Assembly (NCBI GenBank): GCA_902729315.2
Contig: LR746279.1
Span: 3,190,501 to 3,254,500, forward strand
DNA length: 64,000 bases
From: Spirodela intermedia
Lineage: Eukaryota; Streptophyta; Magnoliopsida; Alismatales; Araceae
Direction: 5' to 3'
Positions 26,401 through 35,201 of this stretch are shown in pieces. The stretch's first letter is position 1. Each line of letters opens with the position of its first letter. Made by a program: the position numbers and the translations under genes. The notes under the pieces were generated by a model. The model made no database searches. It had not been told where the DNA came from and saw only the letters and a list, made by a program, of their open reading frames with translations.

Positions 26401-29400
26401 GACTACATCGTCAGAATCAATTATGTTTTTTTCTTTTTGTGGGAAAGAGGACAGTGCCACATTCAGATAATGCCTTTTTAACTCCCATTCCAGCCGCACT
26501 AAACGACAGCAGAAGGTACTGTGTATAAATATGGCCATTGCATTGAGTACTTCATCCAAGGGCTAGTTGAATTCATAGAGTAGGACAGTTTTACTAACAC
26601 AATTTGATTTTATGCCAAACATGCCGCGGGGAAAAACACAGAACCAAGGGTGAGGTTGTCGGTCAGTTTCATACAGTTGGTCAGTTTTCTGATTTGGTTG
26701 AGTATCATATAAACCATGGAATTCAGCTTTCCTTTTTGAGGAGGGGGTAATTGTATATAACCAGCAATTATTCTATGAATTGATATGACGGAAAATTTTC
26801 CCCACTGTTTATTCTAATTTGGTCTGTCACTATTCATACGGACCATAAATGAATGGGATATAAGAGAATCACTATCCTTTCCATGCTCAAGAAAATTAGC
26901 AAATTGCAAACCCTTTTTTGAACCATAGACAGTGAATTAACCATTCAGACTTCCAATATAAGCATTCATCAAAATCTTTGCTAACCACAAAGAGACATGC
27001 GGCCATTGAAATTGCATATAATACACAGCTATCCGAAAATCAAGAGATCAGAATGGACCTCACCCTATAAAGTCACAGAAATCAAGGTCTGGTGCTACAA
27101 CGAATTGACAGTAGTAACAACATTTTATTAAGTCAACAAATCATAGGGTACTACACTCAAAGATATCACATAAAAGCCAGGAACTTTTCCAGGGTATGAT
27201 ATTCAGCACTACCCCAGGAATCGTAAGAAGATTTTGGTAAGCTTAATTGAACCCCCTTCAATCGGATAAGTGGGTGGACAGCCCAATCCTCCCATCTGGT
27301 ACATTTCCCTTCTACCTTATGGTTACAAGGGAACAATAGCTTTAGTTTCCCAAAGCGAGAGGATGAAACTAATGCACTAGATGTCTGCCATCTCTCCATG
27401 AACCATTCCTTCCACAATACAAGAAGAAAAGAGGATACGTGGTTGCAATTCGACCATCTGAAGTATCCATTACATCATCATTGCAATGTGATCCCAGACT
27501 AAACTGAAAGTCATGAGTTGTACCTCCTAAGAGAAACTGGCAAGAGTACTCCCTATTGTAGGACAACCTGAGAAGAGATTTTTTATTCAAAACACATGGA
27601 ACGATTTGTAAACTAAGTGGGGATAAGGCATGCATGCATAACTTATTCCATTAGTCACCGCTCTTCCAACTTTCAACATCATCTTTCTAGAAACACTTGC
27701 ACTACATTTTATCCAGTTGATGCTATTAACTTTCTACTTCATTTATCAAACATTGAACCGTGAATGAGTTTTTCACATTCCCATTGATAAACAGATTATA
27801 ACATTGATAATTCACAATGAAAAAAAATACAACAGGATAGAACTGTAAAGAGGCAAATGCGAAACAAGGTGAATATGTCAAAACACGCATAAAAGTAAAT
27901 ATAAACCATAATATTATCATTTAAATAATTTTCTGTATAACTTCAAAGGAAGTAATAGCCATTTCATTACCGAAACTCTCGATACTTCTGATTAGACAAG
28001 GCCTTCAATGGAGTGGTGTAAAAGAGTCTCCTACCCTTTGCAACTGTAGCTACTGCTGCAGATTCTGCGATTAGAGTCTTTCCACTGCTTGTTGGCACAG
28101 AAACTACGACCGATGAACCTCCCAAAAATGACTGGATAGCTGATTGCTATAAAAAAAAATGTACAAAAAAACATTTTAAGATTGGCGTACAACCACTGCC
28201 CAATGGATAATGCTAGAGTAGCACATTAGAAATTAGAGTCACCATACATGCATTTCATCGACCATTCGGATTAATGCAGCTTACACTTTAATTCCTGCGC
28301 AAGACAGCATTATGGGGGTATAGAGTTCCAAAATGTACTATGAAATTATGGATGTACACCAGCAGACTGATTCAGGACAAAGGACAAAAAATAATAGAAG
28401 AATAGTATACATCTAAAAATTCCTATAGGGTCTACCTATGCTGACCAATGAAGTCATGACTAGTCAATTCATAGTGTCACCTGCTTTAATGTGAATATAA
28501 ACAAAGCGCCATTATAATAATTCCAGAACTTCATGCGGACTAACATGTATCCTTGAATTCTAGGTTGTCAAAGATCTTTACAATTGCATATGCAGTCAAT
28601 TAATTGGTTTCCCTCCTGAGTGAAATTCTCAAAAGTTTCCGATCAATTATGATGGTTTCCACGAAAAGTTTATAGATTAATTGATATTTTAAGTACCATC
28701 AGAAAAAAGTACATCAAAGGAAGTAATGAAAAAATTATTATTTCACTGATGATTTTTTTTGGAAAACATAAAAACACATCAATTAATGACAATAGGTGCT
28801 ATGAACGAAAGGAAATGATTGTGAATTGTGGCCAAAGGTCTCAGTCGGAATTTCATGATACACGAAGATTGAATAGCCGACCATTGAACGTCTACAAAGG
28901 TTCTTCCACGATACAGAAGTCATGAAATTTGTCCATTGAGCTTTTAGTAGAAGGCATTTTTCCCAGAGCATGTTGGAGAAGCAAGGGGTTGCCAAACGCA
29001 ATTTCATGAAAATTACAGAGTGACTTGAAAATAAAGTACCGAAAGGAGATACTTTTCGCGGGAACAAGAAAGGAGGAGTTGCATGGAGAACATCTCACCT
29101 GAAATTTGTCCAAGGGAAAATCGTAAATCCCCGCCAACTCGTTGTAATCTATGATCTCCTCGCCGAACTCCTTCACCTCGGCGAGGAGCCTCGCAGCTCG
29201 CTGCGATTTATGCTCTTCAAATCTATACGCCCGCACCCCATCCCCTACGCCCACAGCATCAGTAGCTGCCGCCTCCAATCCGTCTTCCTCCTCCGACAAC
29301 TCCAGCGACCCGTCAACATATTCCTCCGCGGCTTCCTCGTCGTCGTCGTCGTCGTCATCATCCTCCTCTTCTTCCTCCGAAAACTGTTTGCCAACAGGGG

Positions 29401-29614
29401 AAGAGGACCGCGAGGAGCCACGAGAGAGGATGGAGCCCTGATTCTGCCCTCCTGACGCGCCGCTGGCAATGAGCCGCTGATGCAGCGGGAGTCCCCAAGA
29501 ACACAACCCGGAATGGAGGAGGAGAAGACCCCGGCATCGGAGGACGCGACGGCCTAGTGCGACGCCGCCAGCATAAAGCGGAGAAGAGGAGGAGCTACAT
29601 GGCATTGCATTCAT
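11461..29614 (-). CDS. ISE2: DExH-box RNA helicase ISE2/DExH15, chloroplast-type
   Basis: Sixteen exons join in frame on the minus strand: 29614-29099, 28146-27971, 25733-25620, 23283-23175, 23085-22999, 21944-21826, 20358-20178, 20057-19458, 19373-19098, 17461-17255, 15754-15398, 14945-14709, 13185-12965, 12383-12284, 12196-12050 and 11559-11461. They give 1181 aa, against about 1170 in Arabidopsis. ISE2 is a plastid Ski2-like helicase needed for chloroplast RNA processing, and its loss alters plasmodesmata. Visible features are a Ser-rich putative transit peptide, an acidic Glu/Asp run (about residues 75-95), Walker A PTSSGKT (190-196), DEVH (288-291), SAT (319-321) and [10 protein letters not shown] (578-587). 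The C-terminal half matches the plant family through [13 protein letters not shown] and ends [11 protein letters not shown]. All introns are GT-AG; the two longest are about 2.2-2.3 kb. The start is the first in-frame ATG (MNAMP, like MNTLP in Arabidopsis). The gene appears intact. Confidence 0.95.
16913..17060. repeat. Interlocked perfect inverted repeats in an ISE2 intron
   Basis: Arm A (16913-16944, 32 bp) is the perfect reverse complement of 16989-17020. Arm B (16966-16985, 20 bp) is the perfect reverse complement of 17041-17060. The pairs are interlocked: B1 lies in the loop of A, and A2 lies in the loop of B. The word tataggaattatg near 16951 is a third copy of part of A2. The block lies in the intron between the 17461-17255 and 15754-15398 exons and is non-coding. 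Confidence 0.9.
18230..18810. other. Possible LTR or transposon insertion in an ISE2 intron
   Basis: This stretch is more GC-rich than the surrounding intron. It contains words typical of plant LTRs, such as a palindromic 'ctggttggtatttataccgaccag' core and repeated 'accggttcag'-like words. I could not identify target-site duplications or coding domains, so its identity is uncertain. Confidence 0.3.
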
Positions 29615-29988
29615 TGGCGCTCACCTTCGCCGGAGAGGCTGCCGGCGGCGGGTCTGCAGGCGTCACCCTCTCACCCCGGCCGGCGTTATCAGCTCCGCCA
29701 GGAGGGAGGCAAGTAGTTTGAAAAGATGGGATAGGGAGGAGAGGGATGGACGTTGGGTGGTTAAGAAAAAAGCTCATGATTTCTTCCGCCGGTTATCACA
29801 CCGGCCCCTGGGAAAAGAGGTGACCATAACCCGCGTGGAAAATTGTTAGACCTTTTTTTATCAACTAAACTGAAAGAAAATACGTCACCTCTCTCTTTCT
29901 CTCTCCCTCTCTCTCTCTGTGGATCCGCTCTGCCCGGTCTTCCTCTTCCCCCGACTGACTGTGCTCGCCGCCGCCGGCGAGCGCCGCC
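29615..29988. promoter_or_regulatory. Short divergent promoter between ISE2 and MTP12
   Basis: Only 374 bp separate the ISE2 start codon (minus) from the MTP12 start codon (plus), so both promoters and 5' UTRs must share this DNA. It contains an ACGT-core word (tacgtcacc) near 29881 and a CT-rich tract at 29889-29919 just before MTP12. No convincing TATA box was seen on either strand. Shared regulation is an inference from spacing. Confidence 0.6.
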
Positions 29989-32754
29989 ATGAACGCCGAG
30001 CGCCGCCGGGATGTCGCCGGCGACGGCGGCCCGCTCCGCCTCTCCGTCCCTCCCCGCTACGGTCTCCGCCACTACCCCGCCTTCCCCTCGCCGTCCCTCT
30101 CCTCCCCTTTCCCCTTCTCGCCTTCGGTCTCCTCCACACCTTCCAAGCGCCGGCTCGCTTCGTCGTCCTCCTCCGGCTCCTCCGTCACCTCCGTCTTCTT
30201 CCTCCTCTTTTCCCTGCGCTCCCTCTACTCCCTCCTCCCCTTTCTGCGCGCCTCTCCTCCCACCTTCTCCCTCTTCCCCTTCTCCTTCCTGGTCTCCTTC
30301 TTCTCCTTCCTCCTCACCGCCCTCTGCTTCTTCCTCCTCCCCTCCCCTTCCGAGCCTCCTCGCGCTCGATCTCTCCCATCCCTGGGCGGCCTCCTCCTCC
30401 CCCTCGCCGCCAAATCGCTCCTCCTCGCTCTCGGATTCCTCCTCCGCTTCCAGGCCCTCCGCACCTGCGGAACCGCCGCCACCATCCTCGTCGAGTTCTC
30501 CGGCGCCATCGCCGCCAGATCCATCTCTCACTCTTCCGGCGACGGCGACGGCCGCCGCTCCAGCCAGATCGTCGGATTTGCCGCCCTTGCCACCGCCGTC
30601 CTCCTCCTCTCGCGCGGCTGGGATCGGATCGGATGCTTCCCGATGTCCTCCTCCTCCTCCTCCGGCGACGGCGAATGTCTCAGGATTCTCCCTCTGCTGC
30701 TCCCCTTCCTGTCGGGGGTTCTAGGGTTCTACGAGAGCTCGGCCTGCAACTGGCCGCCGCTGAGGAATCTCGGCCGGAGGAGGCTCCGCCTGGTGTCACT
30801 AGGCCTGACGACGGCCCTGCTCTTCTTCCCCGCTCTCGTCGGCTTCATCGTCTCCGAGGGGGAGAGCGGCGGCGGCGTCGCCATGGGGAACCTCGGCTGG
30901 TCTCTGGCGAACACCGTCATCTTCGGCGTCGTCCTCGCCGGAAACCTTGCCGAAATCAAGCTCCCCCCCACTGTCAAAGATCTCCGGCGGGAATTCCTCT
31001 CCACCTTACTCTGCACTTCCGCTCTGGAGCTCTTCTACAACCCCCGCCTGTCGCTGCCCGGCTTCCTCCTGTCCGCTCTCCTGCTCTGGATCTCCGTCGA
31101 CCAGTTGGCATCATCCTCTTCTTCCTGGAGCCCACTGGAGCTCGAAAATCCCGACGCCGCAGAGTCCTTCGCCTCCATGGCCGCCAGGCCGCTCCGCCAT
31201 ATCTGGAGCGAGAGGAAATCTCGGAAGATCGCCATGTTCCTCCTGATCAACTCCGCGTACATGGTGGTGGAATTCACTGTAGGGTTCCTGAGCAACAGCC
31301 TCGGCCTTATCTCCGACGCCTGCCACATGCTGTTCGACTGCGCCGCCCTGGGGATCGGGCTCTACGCCTCCTACATCTCCAGGCTTCCTGCAAGTGCCCA
31401 ATTCAACTACGGAAGAGGAAGATTTGAGGTCGTCTCCGGGTATGTCAACGCAGTGTTTTTGGTTCTTGTCGGCGCCCTCATCGTCCTGGAGTCGTTCGAG
31501 AGGATTCTCGATCCGCAGGAGATCTCGACGAGCAGCCTCCTCTCTGTTTCCATCGGCGGCCTACTGGTAAATGTGGTCGGCCTGGTGTTCTTCCACGAGG
31601 AGCATCATCATGCTCATGGCGGCGGAGCTTGCTCCCACTCCCATTCAGAGTCCGATCACCGCCACCACCACCACCACCACCACCATGGCTGCACCACTGG
31701 TGGTCGACCATCAGAATTGGACCATCCTGCTGCCCAACAGTCGGATACCGGCAAAGTGTTCTTCCAGGAGGAACATCACCATGCCCACAGTGGAAGAGCT
31801 TGTTCCCACTCCCATTCAGAATCCGATCACCATCACCATGGCTGCACCACTGGTGGTCGACCATCAGAATTGGATCATCATTCCACCCGACAGTCGAAGA
31901 GCCGCAGAGATGCAGGTCATCATCATCGTTCTCATGACGATCATAGCAATGATCACCATGGCTGTGTCACAGGTGGTCAACCATCAGAATTGGATCATCG
32001 TGCCACCCGACATTCTAAGAGCAGCCAAGATACGGATCATCATCATCATTCTCACAACGATCATTGCAACGATCACCCTGCTGAGCAATGGACAGGGATC
32101 AACTTCAAGGACTTATCTGAGCACGATCATGATCATGGCGGCGGCCAAGAACACGAGCATTGTGGTCATTCTCACGGTTCTGAAAAACGCATGGAAATCT
32201 ATGAGGGTCATGATCATGGGGAAAACACCGATCACATCTCAAGTCAAGCTTGGAATCAGTCTTCTTCAAAATTGACCAGAGGAAAGCCAGCCGAGGAGCC
32301 CCAGAGACGCCACGTCGTTGACCACAACATGGAAGGCATATTTCTGCATGTTCTAGCCGACACCATGGGGAGCGTTGGCGTGGTCATCTCCACGCTTCTG
32401 ATCAAGTACAAGGGATGGCTAGTTGCAGACCCTGCATGCTCGATACTAATTTCGGTGATGATCGTCTCCTCTGTGGTTCCACTCCTGAGGAACTCTGCGG
32501 AGATCCTACTGCAGAGAACTCCCAGAACCCGTGAGTGGGATATAAAGGAAGCCATAGAAGACATTGCAAGGATGAAGGGGATCTGTGGCGTTGACCGCTA
32601 CCATGTCTGGAATTTTACCACCTCAGACATCGTCGGCACGATTCATCTTCGAGTCTCTGCAGATTGCGACATGGTTCTTGCCAGGGAGCAGGTTTCACAA
32701 AAATTACAGCAAGCCGGAGTAAAAGACCTCACCATTCAGCTGGAATATGTGTAG
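29989..32754 (+). CDS. MTP12: Cation diffusion facilitator of the MTP12/ZnT5 type (zinc transporter subunit)
   Basis: A single intronless frame of 921 aa. The N-terminal ~400 residues hold many hydrophobic segments, as in MTP12 and animal ZnT5. The C-terminal CDF core has the metal-site motif HMLFD (446-450) in DACHMLFD and HVLAD (787-791) in the paired helix. A cytosolic C-terminal domain follows. Between them lies a very long His-rich loop (about 536-770) with runs of His and three copies of a GCxTGGxPSELDH module. Arabidopsis MTP12 works with MTP5 as a Golgi Zn transporter; this role is inferred here by homology. The protein is over 100 residues longer than I recall for Arabidopsis MTP12 (about 800 aa), mostly in the loop. 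GC content is very high in the first 1.2 kb and falls afterwards. The start follows a CT-rich leader. Confidence 0.92.
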   Translation: MNAERRRDVAGDGGPLRLSVPPRYGLRHYPAFPSPSLSSPFPFSPSVSSTPSKRRLASSSSSGSSVTSVFFLLFSLRSLYSLLPFLRASPPTFSLFPFSFLVSFFSFLLTALCFFLLPSPSEPPRARSLPSLGGLLLPLAAKSLLLALGFLLRFQALRTCGTAATILVEFSGAIAARSISHSSGDGDGRRSSQIVGFAALATAVLLLSRGWDRIGCFPMSSSSSSGDGECLRILPLLLPFLSGVLGFYESSACNWPPLRNLGRRRLRLVSLGLTTALLFFPALVGFIVSEGESGGGVAMGNLGWSLANTVIFGVVLAGNLAEIKLPPTVKDLRREFLSTLLCTSALELFYNPRLSLPGFLLSALLLWISVDQLASSSSSWSPLELENPDAAESFASMAARPLRHIWSERKSRKIAMFLLINSAYMVVEFTVGFLSNSLGLISDACHMLFDCAALGIGLYASYISRLPASAQFNYGRGRFEVVSGYVNAVFLVLVGALIVLESFERILDPQEISTSSLLSVSIGGLLVNVVGLVFFHEEHHHAHGGGACSHSHSESDHRHHHHHHHHGCTTGGRPSELDHPAAQQSDTGKVFFQEEHHHAHSGRACSHSHSESDHHHHGCTTGGRPSELDHHSTRQSKSRRDAGHHHRSHDDHSNDHHGCVTGGQPSELDHRATRHSKSSQDTDHHHHSHNDHCNDHPAEQWTGINFKDLSEHDHDHGGGQEHEHCGHSHGSEKRMEIYEGHDHGENTDHISSQAWNQSSSKLTRGKPAEEPQRRHVVDHNMEGIFLHVLADTMGSVGVVISTLLIKYKGWLVADPACSILISVMIVSSVVPLLRNSAEILLQRTPRTREWDIKEAIEDIARMKGICGVDRYHVWNFTTSDIVGTIHLRVSADCDMVLAREQVSQKLQQAGVKDLTIQLEYV
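31594..32090. repeat. In-frame tandem repeats coding the MTP12 histidine loop
   Basis: Imperfect direct repeats of 120-175 bp keep the reading frame. Each contains 'catggctg...ggtggtc(g/a)accatcagaattgga(t/c)cat', with copies near 31685, 31838 and 31960. The first two are preceded by a duplicated 'ttccaSgagga...cactcccattcaga' block (near 31590 and 31760). A (CAC)n run at about 31664-31684 encodes consecutive histidines. Repeat growth explains the long loop. Confidence 0.8.
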
Positions 32755-33721
32755 CCGTATCAAGCAAGAGGAACTATTTTGATAGCTCCATGTATGCTGA
32801 ATCGATCGAAGTTACCCTGTTTGACCCAATTTTCTGGCCAGAGTCGTCTTGACAACTAGGCTGCTGCGATGGTGGATGGTTGACTGCGGCGCCCTTCAAG
32901 TGTTTGAGGGAATCCCACTCGCACTCAACCTCGTTCTTCACCAGTCGAGCAGAAGACCGAGAACTGACCTTGGAGGAATAACAGACTCGGGCATCTGTGG
33001 TTATGCGGATGCAAAGTTTGACCAGCAGTAGGGAGCATAGCTTCATATGGATCCAGAAGAAGGGTCTTTTAGGGCAGCATGAGGCTTTGCTAAACACCCA
33101 GACTGCCTAGCCTCACGTAGATCATCACTTCCAAAACAGAAAAGGGCAAAAGGTTTTTAACCCAAGTGGCCCGAAATTGGTGGACCAAGTGTTCTGAAAG
33201 CTTGAAGAAGGATGAGATGGCCCGAAATCAAATTTGTATTGTTAATTTTTCCACTTTTAATGTGTTCTTGGAGTTATTTTACATCTCTTTTAAAGTATTA
33301 TTGTAACTGATCCAAGTTCAAGATTCTAGTCATGAAAATGTAAGACTCAAATCTTTTATCCCACATATTTTGTGATGCCATTGCATTGCTTGTGCAAACC
33401 ATCTATCTGATGCAGAGGTGAACATCAAAATCCATTACAATTCAGTATATTGGTGTTTATCTTGATATGAGAATCTCAAAGATGACATTTTTACCTGGGG
33501 GGAGGGTGGGCATCCTGAAGTTTCATCAGCATTTCAAAAGCAGATGTTGATGAGAAGTTGTCCACGTCTTAGTAGGAAGAGGAAGATGGCAAAGCGAACA
33601 ATGTCAACTCTCAGAGAATTCTTCGGCAACGGAAAAACTATACCAGACTTGCAGGCTGTCGTCGTCCTCCTGGTGCGGGGGTTCTTCTGCGGTGGATACC
33701 TGACAGAGGCGGCGCCGGAGG
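32755..33721. other. 3' flank of MTP12, no recognised gene
   Basis: This is a mixed 3' UTR and intergenic interval between the MTP12 stop and the RING gene stop. Short frames are present but none resembles a known protein. Confidence 0.5.
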
Positions 33722-34285
33722 CTAGAAGATGTCGAGGACGTCGAGGATACGGCGGTTGCAGCTAGGGCAAGCGCCGCGGTTAAGCCGCAGCTCTCGCGAG
33801 CATACCCTGCAGAAGGTGTGGCCGCAGGGAATGAGCGCCGCCGCCTTCCGCCGCCTCATGCACACACAGCAGCACCACGCAGCCCCGGGGAAGCCTTCCT
33901 CCTCCGTCGCCTCAGCCTCAGCCCGGGGGGGCACTTCCATCAGCAGGCTCATCAGTGAGACTGTCAACGGGGCTCCTCCCCCCGTGCTCGCCGCCGCCGC
34001 TTCCCACTGGTAGCTCTCCTCGTCCACCCTCCCCCGCTGCGGCTGCGTCGGCGCCGACGCAGCGCGGAACTGGCGTTCCGCCGCCAGGGCTGTCGCCAGG
34101 TTGATCGTCTCATCCGGTGGGGAGGACGCCGCCGGGATCTCGCCGCCGAAGCCGGGATCGCCATCAACCACCGCCGGCTCGCGGAAGCCCCAGGAGCTGC
34201 CGCACCAGCCCACACCGCCTTGGAAACACAGCCTCCGCCTCAGATCCCTCCATCTGGTGCGCCCGCTCCTCCTCCCTGCCTCCAT
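33722..34285 (-). CDS. Small C3HC4 RING-finger protein, probable E3 ubiquitin ligase
   Basis: A single-exon frame of 187 aa. The C-terminus is a C3HC4 RING: CCVC pair near residue 138, CGHTFC, CRVC and CPSC, ending ILDVLDIF. Upstream is a conserved plant-family block, NLATALAAERQFR (about residues 62-74). A second is SLMSLLMEV, also seen in small RING proteins of this group. The N-terminus is Arg/Gly-rich (LCFQGGVGWCGSSWGFR). A RING of this type recruits an E2 for ubiquitin transfer; the substrate is unknown. There is no signal peptide or membrane segment. The ATG at 34285 is the first in frame. The upstream region carries a roughly 177-bp tandem duplication. The RING call is firm; the specific orthologue is not identified. 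Confidence 0.85.
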   Translation of the reverse strand: MEAGRRSGRTRWRDLRRRLCFQGGVGWCGSSWGFREPAVVDGDPGFGGEIPAASSPPDETINLATALAAERQFRAASAPTQPQRGRVDEESYQWEAAAASTGGGAPLTVSLMSLLMEVPPRAEAEATEEEGFPGAAWCCCVCMRRRKAAALIPCGHTFCRVCSRELRLNRGACPSCNRRILDVLDIF

Positions 34286-34368
34286 AGGATCTCCCCCGGT
34301 CCTCTCCGCTCATCTGCTCCTAATCCCTGCATCTCCCGAGAGAGAAGGCAGTCACCGGCAATACACGA

Positions 34369-34747
34369 GGATGAGGGAGGCAACGGAGGCGATCAATCAA
34401 CCTGAGAGACCCCATCGCCTCTTCTTCCATCCAAAAGTATGTGGACACAGAAACATTGAAGATCTAACCTTCAAACCTCCGACGACCGCCGCCAGCTGGG
34501 GCCTTACCTCGATCTCCACCGCCTGGGAGCCACCATGTGCTGCAGCTACAATGCACGAGGCACAGGATGACGATGAGGGAGGCAACGGAGACGATCAATC
34601 AACCTCAGATACGCCATCTCCTCTTCTTCTATCCGAAACTACGAGGAGACAGAAACATCGAAGATCTAGCCTTCAAACCTCCGCCGACCGCCGCCGGTGG
34701 GACCCTTACCTCGATCTCCGCCGCCTGGGAGCCACCGTGTGCTGCAG
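34369..34747. repeat. Two-copy ~177-bp tandem duplication upstream of the RING gene
   Basis: Copy 1 (34369-34545) and copy 2 (34571-34747) share the order atgagggaggcaacgga, gatcaatcaacct, ctcttcttc, cttcaaacctccg, ttacctcgatctcc, gcctgggagccacc, tgctgcag, with scattered substitutions. The offset is about 202 bp. It lies in the 5' flank of the RING gene (minus) and before the E2F box at 34950. Confidence 0.85.
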
Positions 34748-34949
34748 TTCCCCGCCGTCGACGGACCAGAAGATCGGGGAGCGGACATCGGAAGAAGGCG
34801 GAGAGGGAGGGCGGCAACGAGGAGGGACGGCCATCTCGACTTCTGAGATCAACGAATAAATAATTATACTAATTATTATGAAACTAAAATGGTATTTAAT
34901 CGCGGATTATTAAAATCGTATCTCAGCGTGGCGCCTCGGTTTGGTCTCC

Positions 34950-34960
34950 TTCCCGCCAAA
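34950..34960. promoter_or_regulatory. Perfect E2F-binding consensus (TTCCCGCCAAA)
   Basis: The minus strand reads TTTGGCGGGAA, a full match to the E2F consensus. It lies 77 bp upstream of the ATG at 35037 of an exon-like frame and about 665 bp upstream of the RING gene start on the other strand. Function is inferred from the motif only. Confidence 0.6.
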
Positions 34961-35036
34961 TTCACTAGGCAAAGGGTGTAGTGTTTGGACACGTGCAAAT
35001 TGTGAGGCGACAAATACGCATAAATTGTTCGGCGTA

Positions 35037-35201
35037 ATGTCACCGCTCGGTGTTCACAATTCGGCTTCCTCTTCTTCTTCTTCTTCCGCCTCTGGTGGTT
35101 TCCCCGGCAGCGATACCGGCTCTCATGGCTCCGTGCCGGTTTTGACGCTGCTGCCTGCGCCTGGAGGGCATTGCTGCGACGGCAGTGTCGCTGCGTTCTC
35201 G
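35037..35201 (+). other. Probable first exon of an unidentified gene
   Basis: The frame opens at ATG 35037 and encodes 55 residues: a Ser-rich stretch, then GSVPVLTLLPAPGGHCCDG, ending VAAFS. It stops exactly at a strong donor (g|gtaggt) in phase 0. The region is GC-rich, unlike the AT-rich DNA that follows, and an E2F box lies just upstream. No downstream exon could be linked with confidence. A frame at 38436-38560 (preceded by ttgcaatcag, reading KVTIIKEQLYELQNNP) is protein-like and could belong to the same locus. The gene may be interrupted by repeats or simply have long introns. I do not recognise the family. Confidence 0.35.

Noticed and set aside
29761..30531. 256-codon minus-strand Glu/Gly-rich frame
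   Set aside because: Antisense shadow of the Leu/Ser/Pro-rich MTP12 N-terminus. Low complexity with no domain.
29919..31427. 502-codon plus-strand frame overlapping the MTP12 start
   Set aside because: It is a Pro/Arg-rich shadow of the GC-rich MTP12 coding sequence in another frame. The MTP12 frame has clear family motifs and this one has none.
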